64,000 nt of DNA, taken from contig JBBIKW010000001.1 of assembly GCA_037445225.1 (NCBI GenBank), positions 62,001 through 126,000 of the forward strand, written 5' to 3'. The position numbers and the translations under genes are program-made. Positions 16,934 through 25,445 of the stretch are shown here, in pieces. The number at the start of each line of letters is the position of its first letter. The stretch's first letter is position 1. The stretch is from M3007 sp037445225. GTDB taxonomy: Bacteria; Bacteroidota; Bacteroidia; Chitinophagales; Saprospiraceae. The notes under the pieces were generated by a model. It was not told the DNA's origin, did not search any database, and was given only the letters and a program-made list of their open reading frames with translations.

Positions 16934-18844
16934 TTACTGCTCCGCTGCTTTTCGCTCGCAGTCCTCGGCGCGTTTCACATCGCCAACGGCTCGGTAGGCA
17001 ATAGCTAAATTGCGCCAGGCAGTGGCATTGGTCGGGTCTTTTTGTACGGCCTGTTCAAACCAACGTATGGCCTGTGCATTGTCGCCCAGTAACCCATACG
17101 CCGTTCCTAAGTCGAGGAAGACGTCGGGTGCTTGGGCTCCGTACTCGATGGCCTTGTTCAACAGTTCAATGCACTTTTCCAGTCGATTGTTCTGACGGCC
17201 TTCGCGGCGTCCCCAAGCGGCATAGGCGCGCGCTAAATTGATGCGAGCGATCTCGTACTTGGGCGCTAGGCGCAGCGCCTCTTCGTAGTATTGTACGGCC
17301 TCCTCGTAACGGTCGCGCGCGGAGGCGGCATTGCCCAAGTTGAGGAAGGACACTGGGTTTGGGCGGATAGCTAAGGCAGCGCGGCTATGTTGTTCGATTT
17401 CGCTCAAGAGCATTTCGCGCTCGGCCTCCGCCAGGGTATCCTGTGCCAGTAGGTATTGATAGAGCTCGCTGCCCACGCCATTGCGCAGCCGCACGCTGTT
17501 GGGCGCTTTCGCCACGTCAGCTCGAAACAGCGTTAGATTGTCTTTCCAGTCTGTGTTGCGCCGCAACGTCTGTCTCCCCAACAACAGCGCCACTCCTACA
17601 AGCAGCAAACTCAAAAGCAAGGCCTTTGGCTCGAGCAGATTACCGGGACGCCCTTCCCGCACCACACCAAAGATCTGCCCCAACAAACCCGTAATGCCGA
17701 TGCAAAACCACAGGGAGGGTGTATACAATAGCCGCTCGCCCAATAGCGTGCCGATGACGATCACCAGCTGACTGTACAAAGCAATGCTGCACAGAAAAGC
17801 CGCTGGAGCAAAAGCCCAAACGCGCCGGCGCAGCACCCCAACTCCTGCTACAACGCCCAAACCGCTGTAAGCCAGCAATCCGGCGACGGCCTCGCCATGA
17901 CTCCAACCGACTACCGACAGATGTCGATAAGAGTAGTCGCTCAATAATGGGTCCGGGTACACCAACAGCTGCAAATACTTCCACAACACCAGAAAGGCAG
18001 TGGCGCTGTGTTCAGCCCATCCCGACGCCTCGACGATGGGATTATCCATCGGGCTTATAGAAAAATCGCTCGACACCTTGCCGAGCACCGCTGCTCGCAG
18101 CGCTAAGAAGGTCAACACTGGAATGGCCATGGGCAGCGCCTTTAGCCAAGTGGCGCGCGCCGTCTGCCCACCAAACAGCCAGGCCGACAGCGGAAACACC
18201 GGCCAAAAAGCCACAGCGCTTTCCTTGGAAAGGAGTGCTAACCCGTAGCTGACTAAAGCCACCACCCACCAGTGCCCCGAAAAAGGGACATGCACTGCGC
18301 GCAACCAAGCGTACCATGCGCCCAAGCAGAAAAAGAGGCACAATAACTCATCGCGGCTCTTGATGTTCGCCACCACCTCCGTATGGATGGGATGTGCGAC
18401 AAAAAGCAACACTGCAGCAGCGGGCCACCACACCGAATAGCCGCGCATCAGCAAGCGCAGAGTGGCAAAAGCTAAGGCCGCCGTCAACGCATACCACAGC
18501 ACATTCATTAAATGCCCTAACCACGGCTGCCCCGGCGCAATACTCCATTCTATAGCGAAAGTGACTAACGATAAAGGGCGATACAGCAGAGCAGAAGCAT
18601 TGGCCCCTTCCGTCCCTGCCCGATAGTGCTGGGTAAAGAGGTCGGCGATGCCAGCCACCCCTCGCCGAACGAAATCGTTTTTGGCTATCGCCAACGGGTC
18701 GTCCAGCACATATTGATGGCCCAAGGTGTTGGCATACAGGCCAAACGCCAACACAGCCAACGCTATGCCCGCCCATTGGGAAACAGATGGCTCCTGCCGC
18801 TGCGCTATCGGCACAGATCGATGGGCGTCTTTTCGCTTCGCCAT
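16934..18844 (-). CDS. TMTC-like membrane glycosyltransferase with C-terminal TPRs
   Basis: 636 residues. The first two thirds are about ten hydrophobic helices with loops like those of the PMT/TMTC group: YANTLGHQYVLDDPLAI after helix 1, YRPLSLVTF, HPIHTEVVANIKSRDEL, ALLSKESAVAFWPV and GERLLYTPSLW. The last third (about 450-636) holds TPR units, for example PVSFLNLGNAASARDRYEEA, IARINLARAYAAW and AWRNLAIAYRAVG. The architecture parallels eukaryotic TMTC proteins, which O-mannosylate cadherins; bacterial relatives are uncharacterised. A protein-O-glycosylation role is an inference. A minus-strand TAGTTTTG element lies 24 bases upstream of the ATG. Confidence 0.82.
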   Translation of the reverse strand: MAKRKDAHRSVPIAQRQEPSVSQWAGIALAVLAFGLYANTLGHQYVLDDPLAIAKNDFVRRGVAGIADLFTQHYRAGTEGANASALLYRPLSLVTFAIEWSIAPGQPWLGHLMNVLWYALTAALAFATLRLLMRGYSVWWPAAAVLLFVAHPIHTEVVANIKSRDELLCLFFCLGAWYAWLRAVHVPFSGHWWVVALVSYGLALLSKESAVAFWPVFPLSAWLFGGQTARATWLKALPMAIPVLTFLALRAAVLGKVSSDFSISPMDNPIVEASGWAEHSATAFLVLWKYLQLLVYPDPLLSDYSYRHLSVVGWSHGEAVAGLLAYSGLGVVAGVGVLRRRVWAFAPAAFLCSIALYSQLVIVIGTLLGERLLYTPSLWFCIGITGLLGQIFGVVREGRPGNLLEPKALLLSLLLVGVALLLGRQTLRRNTDWKDNLTLFRADVAKAPNSVRLRNGVGSELYQYLLAQDTLAEAEREMLLSEIEQHSRAALAIRPNPVSFLNLGNAASARDRYEEAVQYYEEALRLAPKYEIARINLARAYAAWGRREGRQNNRLEKCIELLNKAIEYGAQAPDVFLDLGTAYGLLGDNAQAIRWFEQAVQKDPTNATAWRNLAIAYRAVGDVKRAEDCERKAAEQ

Positions 18845-18867
18845 GGCGACTACGAGTGTTTTTTGAG

Positions 18868-18875
18868 CAAAACTA
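18868..18875 (-). promoter_or_regulatory. -7 element for the TMTC-like gene
   Basis: TAGTTTTG on the minus strand, exact TAnnTTTG, 24 bases before the start codon. No clear -33 TTG. Confidence 0.45.
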
Positions 18876-19011
18876 TGTCGCTTTTAGGCCGATTGCATCC
18901 GTTTTACGGCAATATGTTCGAAATTTACTTGCGCCTGCTCGCCGTGTGACTTATACCTGCATCTATCCGTGAGGAAAACATTTCCTTTGCGTTTCAAAAA
19001 AGATATCTCCT

Positions 19012-19413
19012 ATGCGTTTCTATCCGTTGTTTCTTTCGATCGGCTTCTCAGTGCTTTTGTTCGCTGCGTGCAATGCACAGAGCGTCCCTGCGCAGAAGTC
19101 CTCCCTCTCCGTGTCCGAAGCGCACACCTGGGTAGAGAGCGGTGCGTTGCTCGTCGACGTGCGCGAGCCGGAGGAGGTGGCCACTCTCACCTATGGAGTA
19201 AAAAACTATCGGAATATCCCGCTCAGCGAACTGGAGAGCCGTGTCGACGAAATCCCCCGCGATCGTCCAGTGGTGTTAGCCTGTCGTTCGGGCAACCGCA
19301 GCCGAAAGGCATATGAATGGCTGGCAAGCCGAGGGTTTAAAAACATCGCCAATATGGAAGGAGGATTGCTCGCTTGGCAAGCAGAAGGTCTACCCGTAGT
19401 CCGACCTCGTTGA
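19012..19413 (+). CDS. Rhodanese-like lipoprotein
   Basis: 133 residues: a lipoprotein signal with lipobox LFAAC (Cys20), then one rhodanese domain. LLVDVREPEEV and the active-site loop ACRSGNRSRKA are intact, with Cys91 as the sulfur-carrying nucleophile. NMEGGLLAWQAEGLPV is the usual C-terminal motif. Rhodaneses move sulfane sulfur; single-domain periplasmic forms may act in sulfur handling or oxidative stress. The substrate is unknown. It stands alone between divergent and downstream genes. Confidence 0.9.
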   Translation: MRFYPLFLSIGFSVLLFAACNAQSVPAQKSSLSVSEAHTWVESGALLVDVREPEEVATLTYGVKNYRNIPLSELESRVDEIPRDRPVVLACRSGNRSRKAYEWLASRGFKNIANMEGGLLAWQAEGLPVVRPR

Positions 19414-19585
19414 GCTGTTGAACGACAGAAAAAGCGCCCAAGACGTAGGCGCTCGAAGCCACAATAGGGACGGGCTAACATATCGCAAGTAGAGCGTTTG
19501 TCGTTTTAGTTAAACTCAAGCGTCTGTATAGATATCTCTCTGTTTTGTACACGCGCTTCACGGGCCGATCTTCTTAGGGCAAAAT

Positions 19586-20287
19586 ATGGATGGTTTTCCA
19601 ATAGACATGCGACTGCTTTTTTGGATGGTGTGGCTCACCTTCACTCCCATGGCCTGCCGACATTCGTCCGATACTGCTTCGTCTCGCTCTGACGAGACGC
19701 CCAAGGCTGCGGAGGAGCCTGCGCGCAAAAACATACTTTTCTTCGGGAACAGCCTAACGGCAGCCTACGGGCTTTCGCTAGAGCAAGGGTTCGTCGCCCT
19801 CATCCAGCAGAAGATAGACAGCTTGGGATTACCCTACCGCTGCATCAACGCGGGCAACAGCGGCGAGACTTCAGCCGGTGGGCGGAGCCGAGTGAGGTGG
19901 ATATTAGACCAACAGCCCATCGATATTTTTGTTTTAGAGTTGGGCGGCAACGATGCTTTGCGCGGATTGCCGTTGGAAGCTTCTCGCGAAAATCTCCAGG
20001 CTATCATCGACCAAGTGCGCATCCGCTACCCCGATTGCCGCATCATCATTGCCGGCATGTTAGCCCCACCTAACCTCGGCCCCACGTACACGGAAGCGTT
20101 TGCGCAGATGTATCGCACTCTGGCTGAGGCCAATCGCGCCACTCTCATTCCTTTCCTGTTAGAGGGTGTGGGCGGAGAACCCGACCTGAACCTACCCGAC
20201 GGCATCCATCCCAATGTCGAAGGGCATCGCATCGTCAGCGAAAACGTCTGGAAGGCGCTCTATCCTCTCTTGCAGAAAACCCAATAA
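19586..20287 (+). CDS. SGNH/GDSL-family esterase, probable lipoprotein (TesA/TAP-like)
   Basis: 233 residues. After a hydrophobic leader with a possible lipobox (FTPMAC, Cys24) and a Ser/Glu-rich linker comes the SGNH hydrolase: block I FGNSLTAAYGLS (Ser56 nucleophile), NAGNSGETSAGG with the block II Gly, ELGGNDALRG with the block III Asn, and LPDGIHPNVEGH with the Asp-His pair near the C-terminus. These residues match the arylesterase/TesA multifunctional lysophospholipase group. The start could instead be the ATG at 19607, which gives a more standard signal. It is followed 30 bases later by the EAD11-like/TPR gene on the same strand. Confidence 0.9.
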   Translation: MDGFPIDMRLLFWMVWLTFTPMACRHSSDTASSRSDETPKAAEEPARKNILFFGNSLTAAYGLSLEQGFVALIQQKIDSLGLPYRCINAGNSGETSAGGRSRVRWILDQQPIDIFVLELGGNDALRGLPLEASRENLQAIIDQVRIRYPDCRIIIAGMLAPPNLGPTYTEAFAQMYRTLAEANRATLIPFLLEGVGGEPDLNLPDGIHPNVEGHRIVSENVWKALYPLLQKTQ

Positions 20288-20317
20288 TCGAATGTCCTTC
20301 GAGGCTCGAATCGCGTT

Positions 20318-21925
20318 ATGCACTATTCAGATATTCTAAACCCTGTCAAAAAGCTGCTGCAACAAGGAGAGTTAGAGGCGGCTTATGAACAGCTCGTGCG
20401 ATGGTTGGAACAATCGCCTGCACACGCCGAGCTGACAGATATTGCGCGCGTCAATCAGGCCGAGGTGTACCAAGTGAAGGCTGAGCAGCTGAAGGGCACC
20501 TGGTCAGATGAGGAGGTACGTCGTGCCTACAATCGGCTGACAGATAAGGCGCTGCAAATTATTCGGTGTATAGAGACGGGTAAGACCACTCTCAGTACCT
20601 CTGTAAGCCATACCCGCCCTCGCTCGTGGCGGTACTACCTCATCGGCGGCTTAATAGCGCTGATAAGCGCAGCTGTGGGGGCTTGGTTCTACTTTGTTGC
20701 TGCGGAGGATTGCCCACATTTCAGCGACAGCACCCGCCTGCGCATCCTCATCTTGCCGTTTAAAGACGCCGGCCCCGACAACGACCCGGCCATCGACATC
20801 ATGGATGAGCTAAACGACTGGTTAGACCGCAGCCCGCAGCTGCGCGATTACGCCATTGCGGCCGTCCACCAAAGCTTCGACATCGAAAACAACTACCCGA
20901 ATTCCGCCCAAGCGGTCGAAGTGGGGCGGGATTGCGGCGCCCAAATGGTCGTCTGGGGAAAAGTGCGCCGGCGCCCCGACGGGACGACATTCATAGACGC
21001 GCGCTACAAGATTTTTGACCCAGCTCCACCTTCCAGTCGCGCCGACACGGCGCTTCAGCGCCTCCTGATGGCCATGGAAGAGGCCGACCTCTCCAGCGAA
21101 CCGATGGCCATTGCACGCATGCTTTATGTCGCTATATCCAATCATCGCCGAGTACCTATCTTAGCTGCTGCCCTAAGCGTCATCCAAAAAGACTTACGGT
21201 ATCTGGCACAGTCTCAACAAGATTCTGCTGCGCTCCCGCCCATCGATAGCACTGCCAGCCTTCTACTGGCGGACTACTACATCCTCAACAACCAGCCAGA
21301 CAAAGCGATTGCCGAATACGATAAGGTGCTCGAATATTATCCCGACAACCAGACTGCTCATATTAAGCGCGGCGCCCTGCTCTTGCAAAGGGGCCACTAC
21401 GAGGCGGCTGCGCGCGATTTGGAGTTCGTACAACACGTAGATACCACCCTGCTGCCGGCGTTCCGACAAAGCCGAGTGGAAGCTTTTCTGAAAAGTAGCC
21501 AGCCTTACAAAGCGCTTCAAGAAATGGAGAAGGCACAACGCGAAGGCTCTTTACCTGCCGAGCGCATCCAGGAAAAGGAGCGCCAGGTGCGCGATACCAT
21601 GGCGGCATTGGAGCAGCGCCGCGAACTGCTGGAACAGAAAGCGGCGCGGACGAGCGACCCTAAAACGCGCTTGGGCGCTGCTAAAACCAATCTCGCCTTG
21701 GGCGACGCCGAAAAAGCTGCCCAACAAGCTAAGGAGGTGTTGCGCCGCGACCCTAAAAACACCTCGGCTGCCCAAATTGTTATCGAAGCCGAACTCCAAA
21801 AAGGCGATACCGCCGAGGCGCGCCGCGTCTTGAAGCAAACCATCCGCAGAGGCGCTACGGCAAAGGGCATCCCCCCAGAAATGCGCCTTCTCTTGGCTAG
21901 AGACTCCATCCGCACCCGACAATGA
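20318..21925 (+). CDS. Membrane protein with N-terminal EAD11-like domain and C-terminal TPRs
   Basis: 535 residues. Residues 1-90 (LLQQGELEAAYEQL..., VNQAEVYQVKAEQLKG, EEVRRAYNRLTDKALQII) closely resemble effector-associated domain 11, an adaptor known from bacterial conflict and signalling proteins. A single transmembrane helix follows (about 106-130). The next part (about 140-240: RLRILILPFKDAGPDND, AQMVVWGKVRRRPDGTT) resembles the TolB-like N-terminal domain seen with adenylate cyclases and TPR regulators. TPR units fill 270-520 (LLADYYILNNQPDKAIAEYD, AHIKRGALLLQRGHYEAAARD). No effector domain is visible. The EAD11 call is by pattern and should be tested. Confidence 0.72.
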   Translation: MHYSDILNPVKKLLQQGELEAAYEQLVRWLEQSPAHAELTDIARVNQAEVYQVKAEQLKGTWSDEEVRRAYNRLTDKALQIIRCIETGKTTLSTSVSHTRPRSWRYYLIGGLIALISAAVGAWFYFVAAEDCPHFSDSTRLRILILPFKDAGPDNDPAIDIMDELNDWLDRSPQLRDYAIAAVHQSFDIENNYPNSAQAVEVGRDCGAQMVVWGKVRRRPDGTTFIDARYKIFDPAPPSSRADTALQRLLMAMEEADLSSEPMAIARMLYVAISNHRRVPILAAALSVIQKDLRYLAQSQQDSAALPPIDSTASLLLADYYILNNQPDKAIAEYDKVLEYYPDNQTAHIKRGALLLQRGHYEAAARDLEFVQHVDTTLLPAFRQSRVEAFLKSSQPYKALQEMEKAQREGSLPAERIQEKERQVRDTMAALEQRRELLEQKAARTSDPKTRLGAAKTNLALGDAEKAAQQAKEVLRRDPKNTSAAQIVIEAELQKGDTAEARRVLKQTIRRGATAKGIPPEMRLLLARDSIRTRQ

Positions 21926-21942
21926 CCGGACCGAGCAGTGCG

Positions 21943-21992
21943 AAAAGGCGGGCGCTGCGCACTCGAACAATGTGCGCAGCGCCCGCTTTATT
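21943..21992. terminator. Bidirectional Rho-independent terminator
   Basis: GCGGGCGCTGCGCAC (21948-21962) pairs perfectly with GTGCGCAGCGCCCGC (21972-21986), 15 base pairs with a 9-base loop, flanked by AAAA on the left and TTTATTATT on the right. It lies between convergent genes (20318-21925 and ald). Confidence 0.92.
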
Positions 21993-22005
21993 ATTCACCT
22001 TTGCC

Positions 22006-23115
22006 CTAGAGTTCTTCGATGGGTTCGTAGGGAAGTCCAAAGGCTTCCGCCACGTTTTGATACACAACCTTTCCGCGCACAATATTTAGCCCGAGGAAGA
22101 GCTCGCGGTTTTCGCGGCAAGCGCGCTCCCAGCCTTTGTCGGCCAGCTGCAGCGCATAAGGCAAGGTAGCATTGGTGAGGGCAACCGTCGAAGTAAACGG
22201 CACCGCACCAGGCATGTTGGCCACGCAATAGTGCACGACGTCTTCGATGATGTAGGTGGGGTGGTCGTGCGTCGTGGGACGCGTCGTCTCCACACAGCCG
22301 CCTTGGTCGACAGCTACGTCGACGATGACGGTGCCGGGGCGCATGAGCCGAAGCATGTCGCGCGTGATGACCTTCGGGGCAACCGCCCCTGGGATGAGCA
22401 CCGCCCCGATGATGAGGTCGTGCGTCTGAACTAAGCGGCGGATGGTGTACTCGTTGGAAAACAGCGTCGTCACATTAGCCGGCATGACGTCGCTCAGATA
22501 GCGCAGCCGCGCTAAGTTGACGTCCAGAATGGTGACCTGAGCGCCCAAGCCGGCCGCCATCTTAGCCGCTTGCGTGCCCACCACACCGCCGCCAATGATG
22601 AGCACCTTGCCCGGCTCAACGCCCGGCACCCCGCCCAACAAGACGCCACGCCCTTTAACAGGCTTCTCCAAATACTTGGCTCCCTCCTGGATAGCCATTC
22701 GACCAGCCACCTCCGACATCGGAATGAGGAGTGGAAGCTGTCGGTCTTTGGTCTCGACCGTCTCGTAGGCCAAGCAGACAGCCTTGCTGGCGATCATCGC
22801 CCGCGTGAGCTCCTCGCTGGAGGCAAAGTGGAAATAGGTGAAGATGAGCTGGTTTTCGCGACAGCGGCCGTATTCTTCTGCAATTGGCTCTTTCACCTTC
22901 ATGATCATCTCAGCGCGCGCCCACACTTCGTCGGCTGTCGCTAAGATTTGGCCACCCGCCTCAATGTAGTCCCTGTCTTCGAAGCCGCTTCCTAAGCCCG
23001 CTCCTGTTTCCACATACACCGTGTGGCCGCGCTTGACGAATTCTAATGCGCCGGCAGGCGTCAGGGCGACCCGGTTCTCGTTGGCCTTGATTTCTTTTGG
23101 TACACCAATAATCAT
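22006..23115 (-). CDS. ald: Alanine dehydrogenase
   Basis: 369 residues. It interconverts L-alanine and pyruvate plus ammonia with NAD. Motifs: MIIGVPKEIKANENRVALTP at the start, the Lys72-region VKEPIAEEY, YFHFASSEELT (catalytic-site His), MAIQEGAKYLEK, the Rossmann loop LIIGGGVVGTQAAKMA, ILDVNLARLRYLS and VVDVAVDQGGCVETTRPTTH, and NMPGAVPFTSTVALTNATLP. Length and order match the family; the transhydrogenase alpha subunit would be longer or split. The leader carries a hairpin with a T-tract (listed). Convergent with the TPR gene through the shared terminator. Confidence 0.96.
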   Translation of the reverse strand: MIIGVPKEIKANENRVALTPAGALEFVKRGHTVYVETGAGLGSGFEDRDYIEAGGQILATADEVWARAEMIMKVKEPIAEEYGRCRENQLIFTYFHFASSEELTRAMIASKAVCLAYETVETKDRQLPLLIPMSEVAGRMAIQEGAKYLEKPVKGRGVLLGGVPGVEPGKVLIIGGGVVGTQAAKMAAGLGAQVTILDVNLARLRYLSDVMPANVTTLFSNEYTIRRLVQTHDLIIGAVLIPGAVAPKVITRDMLRLMRPGTVIVDVAVDQGGCVETTRPTTHDHPTYIIEDVVHYCVANMPGAVPFTSTVALTNATLPYALQLADKGWERACRENRELFLGLNIVRGKVVYQNVAEAFGLPYEPIEEL

Positions 23116-23139
23116 AATAAATTAAAGCTTGTTTAAATG

Positions 23140-23179
23140 AAAAAAAACACTGGTCTTCGACCAGCCTTCGGCAAAGATA
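23140..23179 (-). promoter_or_regulatory. ald promoter element and leader hairpin with T-tract
   Basis: On the minus strand TATCTTTG (23172-23179) is followed after about 6 bases by CTGGTC-GAA-GACCAG (23150-23164) and, two bases later, eight T residues (23140-23147). A short 6-base-pair hairpin near the predicted 5' end followed by U-rich RNA could be an attenuator or a stabilising 5' hairpin. Confidence 0.45.
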
Positions 23180-23222
23180 GGCTTTGTTGTTTCAGCGCAT
23201 GTGTCTTTGCAAAATTCACCGC

Positions 23223-24029
23223 CTAACCGTGGAAGGCTTCGAATACCATCTCTAACATTGGCTCGAAGACAAAGGCATTGCAGGCCAACACCTCGTCGCC
23301 GCGAAGAAAATCATTCCCTCCGCGAAAATCGCTGATACGGCCGCCCGCCTCGTGGACTAATAGAGCCCCGCCCGCTACATCCCATGGGTTGAGGCCGTAT
23401 TCGTAGAAGATGTCGAAACGCCCACACGCCACATAGGCTAAGTCGAGCGCTGCCGACCCGAGGCGCCGTACCCCACGCGCCCGTCCAAGCAGGATGCGCA
23501 GAACCTGTATCCACGGTTCCAATCGGCTGAGGTTGTGATAGGGAAAGCCGGTCACCACTAAGGCCTCCGAGAGGGTACGCCGAGCGCTGGCGCGGATAGG
23601 CTGCTCGTTGCACCAGGCGCCGCCATCGCGCACCGCGTAGAACAGCTCGTCGTGCCCGACGTCGTAAACTGCGCCAAACAGCAGCTCCTCTCCCGAGCGC
23701 AGACCTACGCTAATAGCGTAATGCGGCAACCCATACAAGTAGTTGGTCGTGCCGTCCAAGGGGTCAATGATCCAGACCAAGTTGGCTTGCACGGCACTGC
23801 GCCCTGTGCCTTCTTCTGTAATGAAGCCTGCTTCCGGCAGCAGCGCACTCAAACGCTCTACCAACATTTGCTCGGCAGTGCGGTCTACGTAAGTGACCAG
23901 GCCGCTGCGGTGCTTTTCCTCGATGTGGTGCGGCTGAACCCTGCTCGCCTCCTGGCGCAAAAAGGCGCCCACCTCCAAGATTATAGGGCAAGCATGGCGC
24001 CGAAGAGCGTCTAAATCGCTTTGCGGCAT
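23223..24029 (-). CDS. suhB: Inositol monophosphatase family protein
   Basis: 268 residues of the Mg-dependent, Li-sensitive phosphatase family. Metal-site residues are present: TEEGTG (Glu72/Glu73), WIIDPLDGTTNYL (Asp89, Asp92), and NPWDVAGGALLVHEAGGRI near residue 213. SGLVTYVDRTAE supplies the first Asp. Members act on myo-inositol phosphates, on 3'-phosphoadenosine 5'-phosphate (CysQ) or, as SuhB, also bind NusG complexes. The exact substrate is not evident, so the symbol is a family label. An unusual symmetrical promoter element lies just upstream. Confidence 0.88.
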   Translation of the reverse strand: MPQSDLDALRRHACPIILEVGAFLRQEASRVQPHHIEEKHRSGLVTYVDRTAEQMLVERLSALLPEAGFITEEGTGRSAVQANLVWIIDPLDGTTNYLYGLPHYAISVGLRSGEELLFGAVYDVGHDELFYAVRDGGAWCNEQPIRASARRTLSEALVVTGFPYHNLSRLEPWIQVLRILLGRARGVRRLGSAALDLAYVACGRFDIFYEYGLNPWDVAGGALLVHEAGGRISDFRGGNDFLRGDEVLACNAFVFEPMLEMVFEAFHG

Positions 24030-24037
24030 GGCGTCTG

Positions 24038-24057
24038 TACCTTTGCGGGCAAAGGTA
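24038..24057. promoter_or_regulatory. Back-to-back -7 elements (inverted repeat)
   Basis: TACCTTTG (24038-24045, plus) and CAAAGGTA (24050-24057, which reads TACCTTTG on minus) form a perfect 8-base inverted repeat with a CGGG spacer. The minus element suits the inositol-phosphatase gene starting at 24029; the plus element points back into that gene. It may be an operator as well. Confidence 0.5.
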
Positions 24058-24095
24058 AGCCCACAGCGCCTATCCCTTAGTGCTTTTGCATTTTT

Positions 24096-25289
24096 TCAAA
24101 AACGCACCCGCTTCTCGCGGTTGTGCTCGGTGTTTTGAAAGACGGGCGACTTGATGATGTCGTTGGGGAATACATAGGCGCCGCCGTTGACATCTATGTC
24201 GACGTCTGCAGCAGTCCAGTACGCTTGCCACACCAGCAGCGAGCAGTACCACCGATTGCCGTTGGCCCAATTTTCGCTCCCACAGTCGGATAGCTTTCTC
24301 TGATTGCATCCGGCATTCAGCATAGTGGGGGTGCAGGCAAAGCGCTTCTTCGCAAAGGGCGAGTAGATATCGCCTTCTTGGTCCTGCTGTCTCCAGAACT
24401 CGGCAATAGCGTCGCGCTCCTCCTTGGGCGCATCTAAGCGAAGACGCACGCGAGAGCCCTTGCGCTTTTTGCACCAATAGTTGTTGTTTTCGATGGGCTC
24501 GCGGTCGCAGTCTTCCGACTTTCCGGGCACGCAGGCGCGCGTCTCGCGCACTTGGCACATCGAGTCTACCTCGCCCCCCCAAGCCTCGATGAGCCAAGCA
24601 TCGGCCAACGAACGGTCGAGATCGGCTCCCGGCAAAGAAAAACGGGAAATGCCTGCGGCATGCCCCCACCCACTGCCTACGGTCTTGGGCGGCGTAGACG
24701 TACTGCCAAAGAGATGCCATATGGGGATGTTCGGGCGAATGAGGATATCTCCCGGCTCAAAGCCCAAGCTGTGTTCTTCTAATCGGGCAAAATCATCGTC
24801 CTTGAGAGGCGCTTTCGGTTGGAGCAGCGCCTCCATCTGGAGCGCCTCCTCCTGGCGCGTCTGATGGTGAAGCGCATACGGGTCGTAGGCGTATAGCGCT
24901 GCCCCTCGGTGCTCGGTCAGCACCTGCGCGTATTCCGGGCGCGCCGTAGATCTTCCCGTAACGCGATAAAACGTCGCCAAATCGGTGTAAAACCAACGGG
25001 TATCGCTGTATCTGAGGCGGTTGTACTCAAGCGGCGTCAGCAAAAATCCGTGCGGGCTAAACACCAAGGGGACGATAGCGCTTTCCGGCGTGCGCCCTAA
25101 CCGGCCCTGGTGGAGCATGCGCTCCGCTTCCTGTTCCGTCCAGAAGTGTTTTTGTTGCTTAAAGTCACGCAGGATTACCCGCTTTGCCGGCATATCCTGA
25201 AGAAACGCCACCTGAGATAGGTCTATGAACAACCCTGACCATAAACCCAGCCCCGCTAACAAGACAAAGGGAAAACTCGGATGTCTCAT
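24096..25289 (-). CDS. Secreted permuted NlpC/P60 (YiiX-like) cysteine hydrolase candidate
   Basis: 397 residues with an N-terminal hydrophobic signal or anchor. The C-terminal half has the hallmark order of circularly permuted papain-like enzymes such as YiiX: LGFEPGDILIRPN (175-187), a histidine in SGWGHAAGIS (His210), an acidic residue in WLIEAWGG (Glu235), and the cysteine far downstream in NRWYCSLLVWQAY (Cys349), then YVFPNDIIKSP. Between them is an insertion rich in cysteines (245, 253, 261, 273, 319, 328, 336), probably disulfide bonded. The N-terminal 170 residues are not recognised. Relatives hydrolyse peptide, amide or ester bonds in envelope substrates; the substrate here is unknown. 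Confidence 0.72.
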   Translation of the reverse strand: MRHPSFPFVLLAGLGLWSGLFIDLSQVAFLQDMPAKRVILRDFKQQKHFWTEQEAERMLHQGRLGRTPESAIVPLVFSPHGFLLTPLEYNRLRYSDTRWFYTDLATFYRVTGRSTARPEYAQVLTEHRGAALYAYDPYALHHQTRQEEALQMEALLQPKAPLKDDDFARLEEHSLGFEPGDILIRPNIPIWHLFGSTSTPPKTVGSGWGHAAGISRFSLPGADLDRSLADAWLIEAWGGEVDSMCQVRETRACVPGKSEDCDREPIENNNYWCKKRKGSRVRLRLDAPKEERDAIAEFWRQQDQEGDIYSPFAKKRFACTPTMLNAGCNQRKLSDCGSENWANGNRWYCSLLVWQAYWTAADVDIDVNGGAYVFPNDIIKSPVFQNTEHNREKRVRF

Positions 25290-25414
25290 TTCTTTTTGCT
25301 TTGATAGCGAAGAAGAAAGAATACGACCGAAGGCGCTGATGTTAAAGAGTACGGCAATAGCGAAAAACGTTACACACGGGGGGCGCGCCGGTGCCTCTAT
25401 GGCGTAGAGCGACG

Positions 25415-25422
25415 TATTTTTG
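25415..25422 (+). promoter_or_regulatory. -7 element for the mutase gene
   Basis: TATTTTTG, exact TAnnTTTG, 24 bases before the ATG of the mutase gene. No clear -33 TTG. Confidence 0.45.
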
Positions 25423-25445
25423 CCTCATCTCACCTGTGTTCTGAT

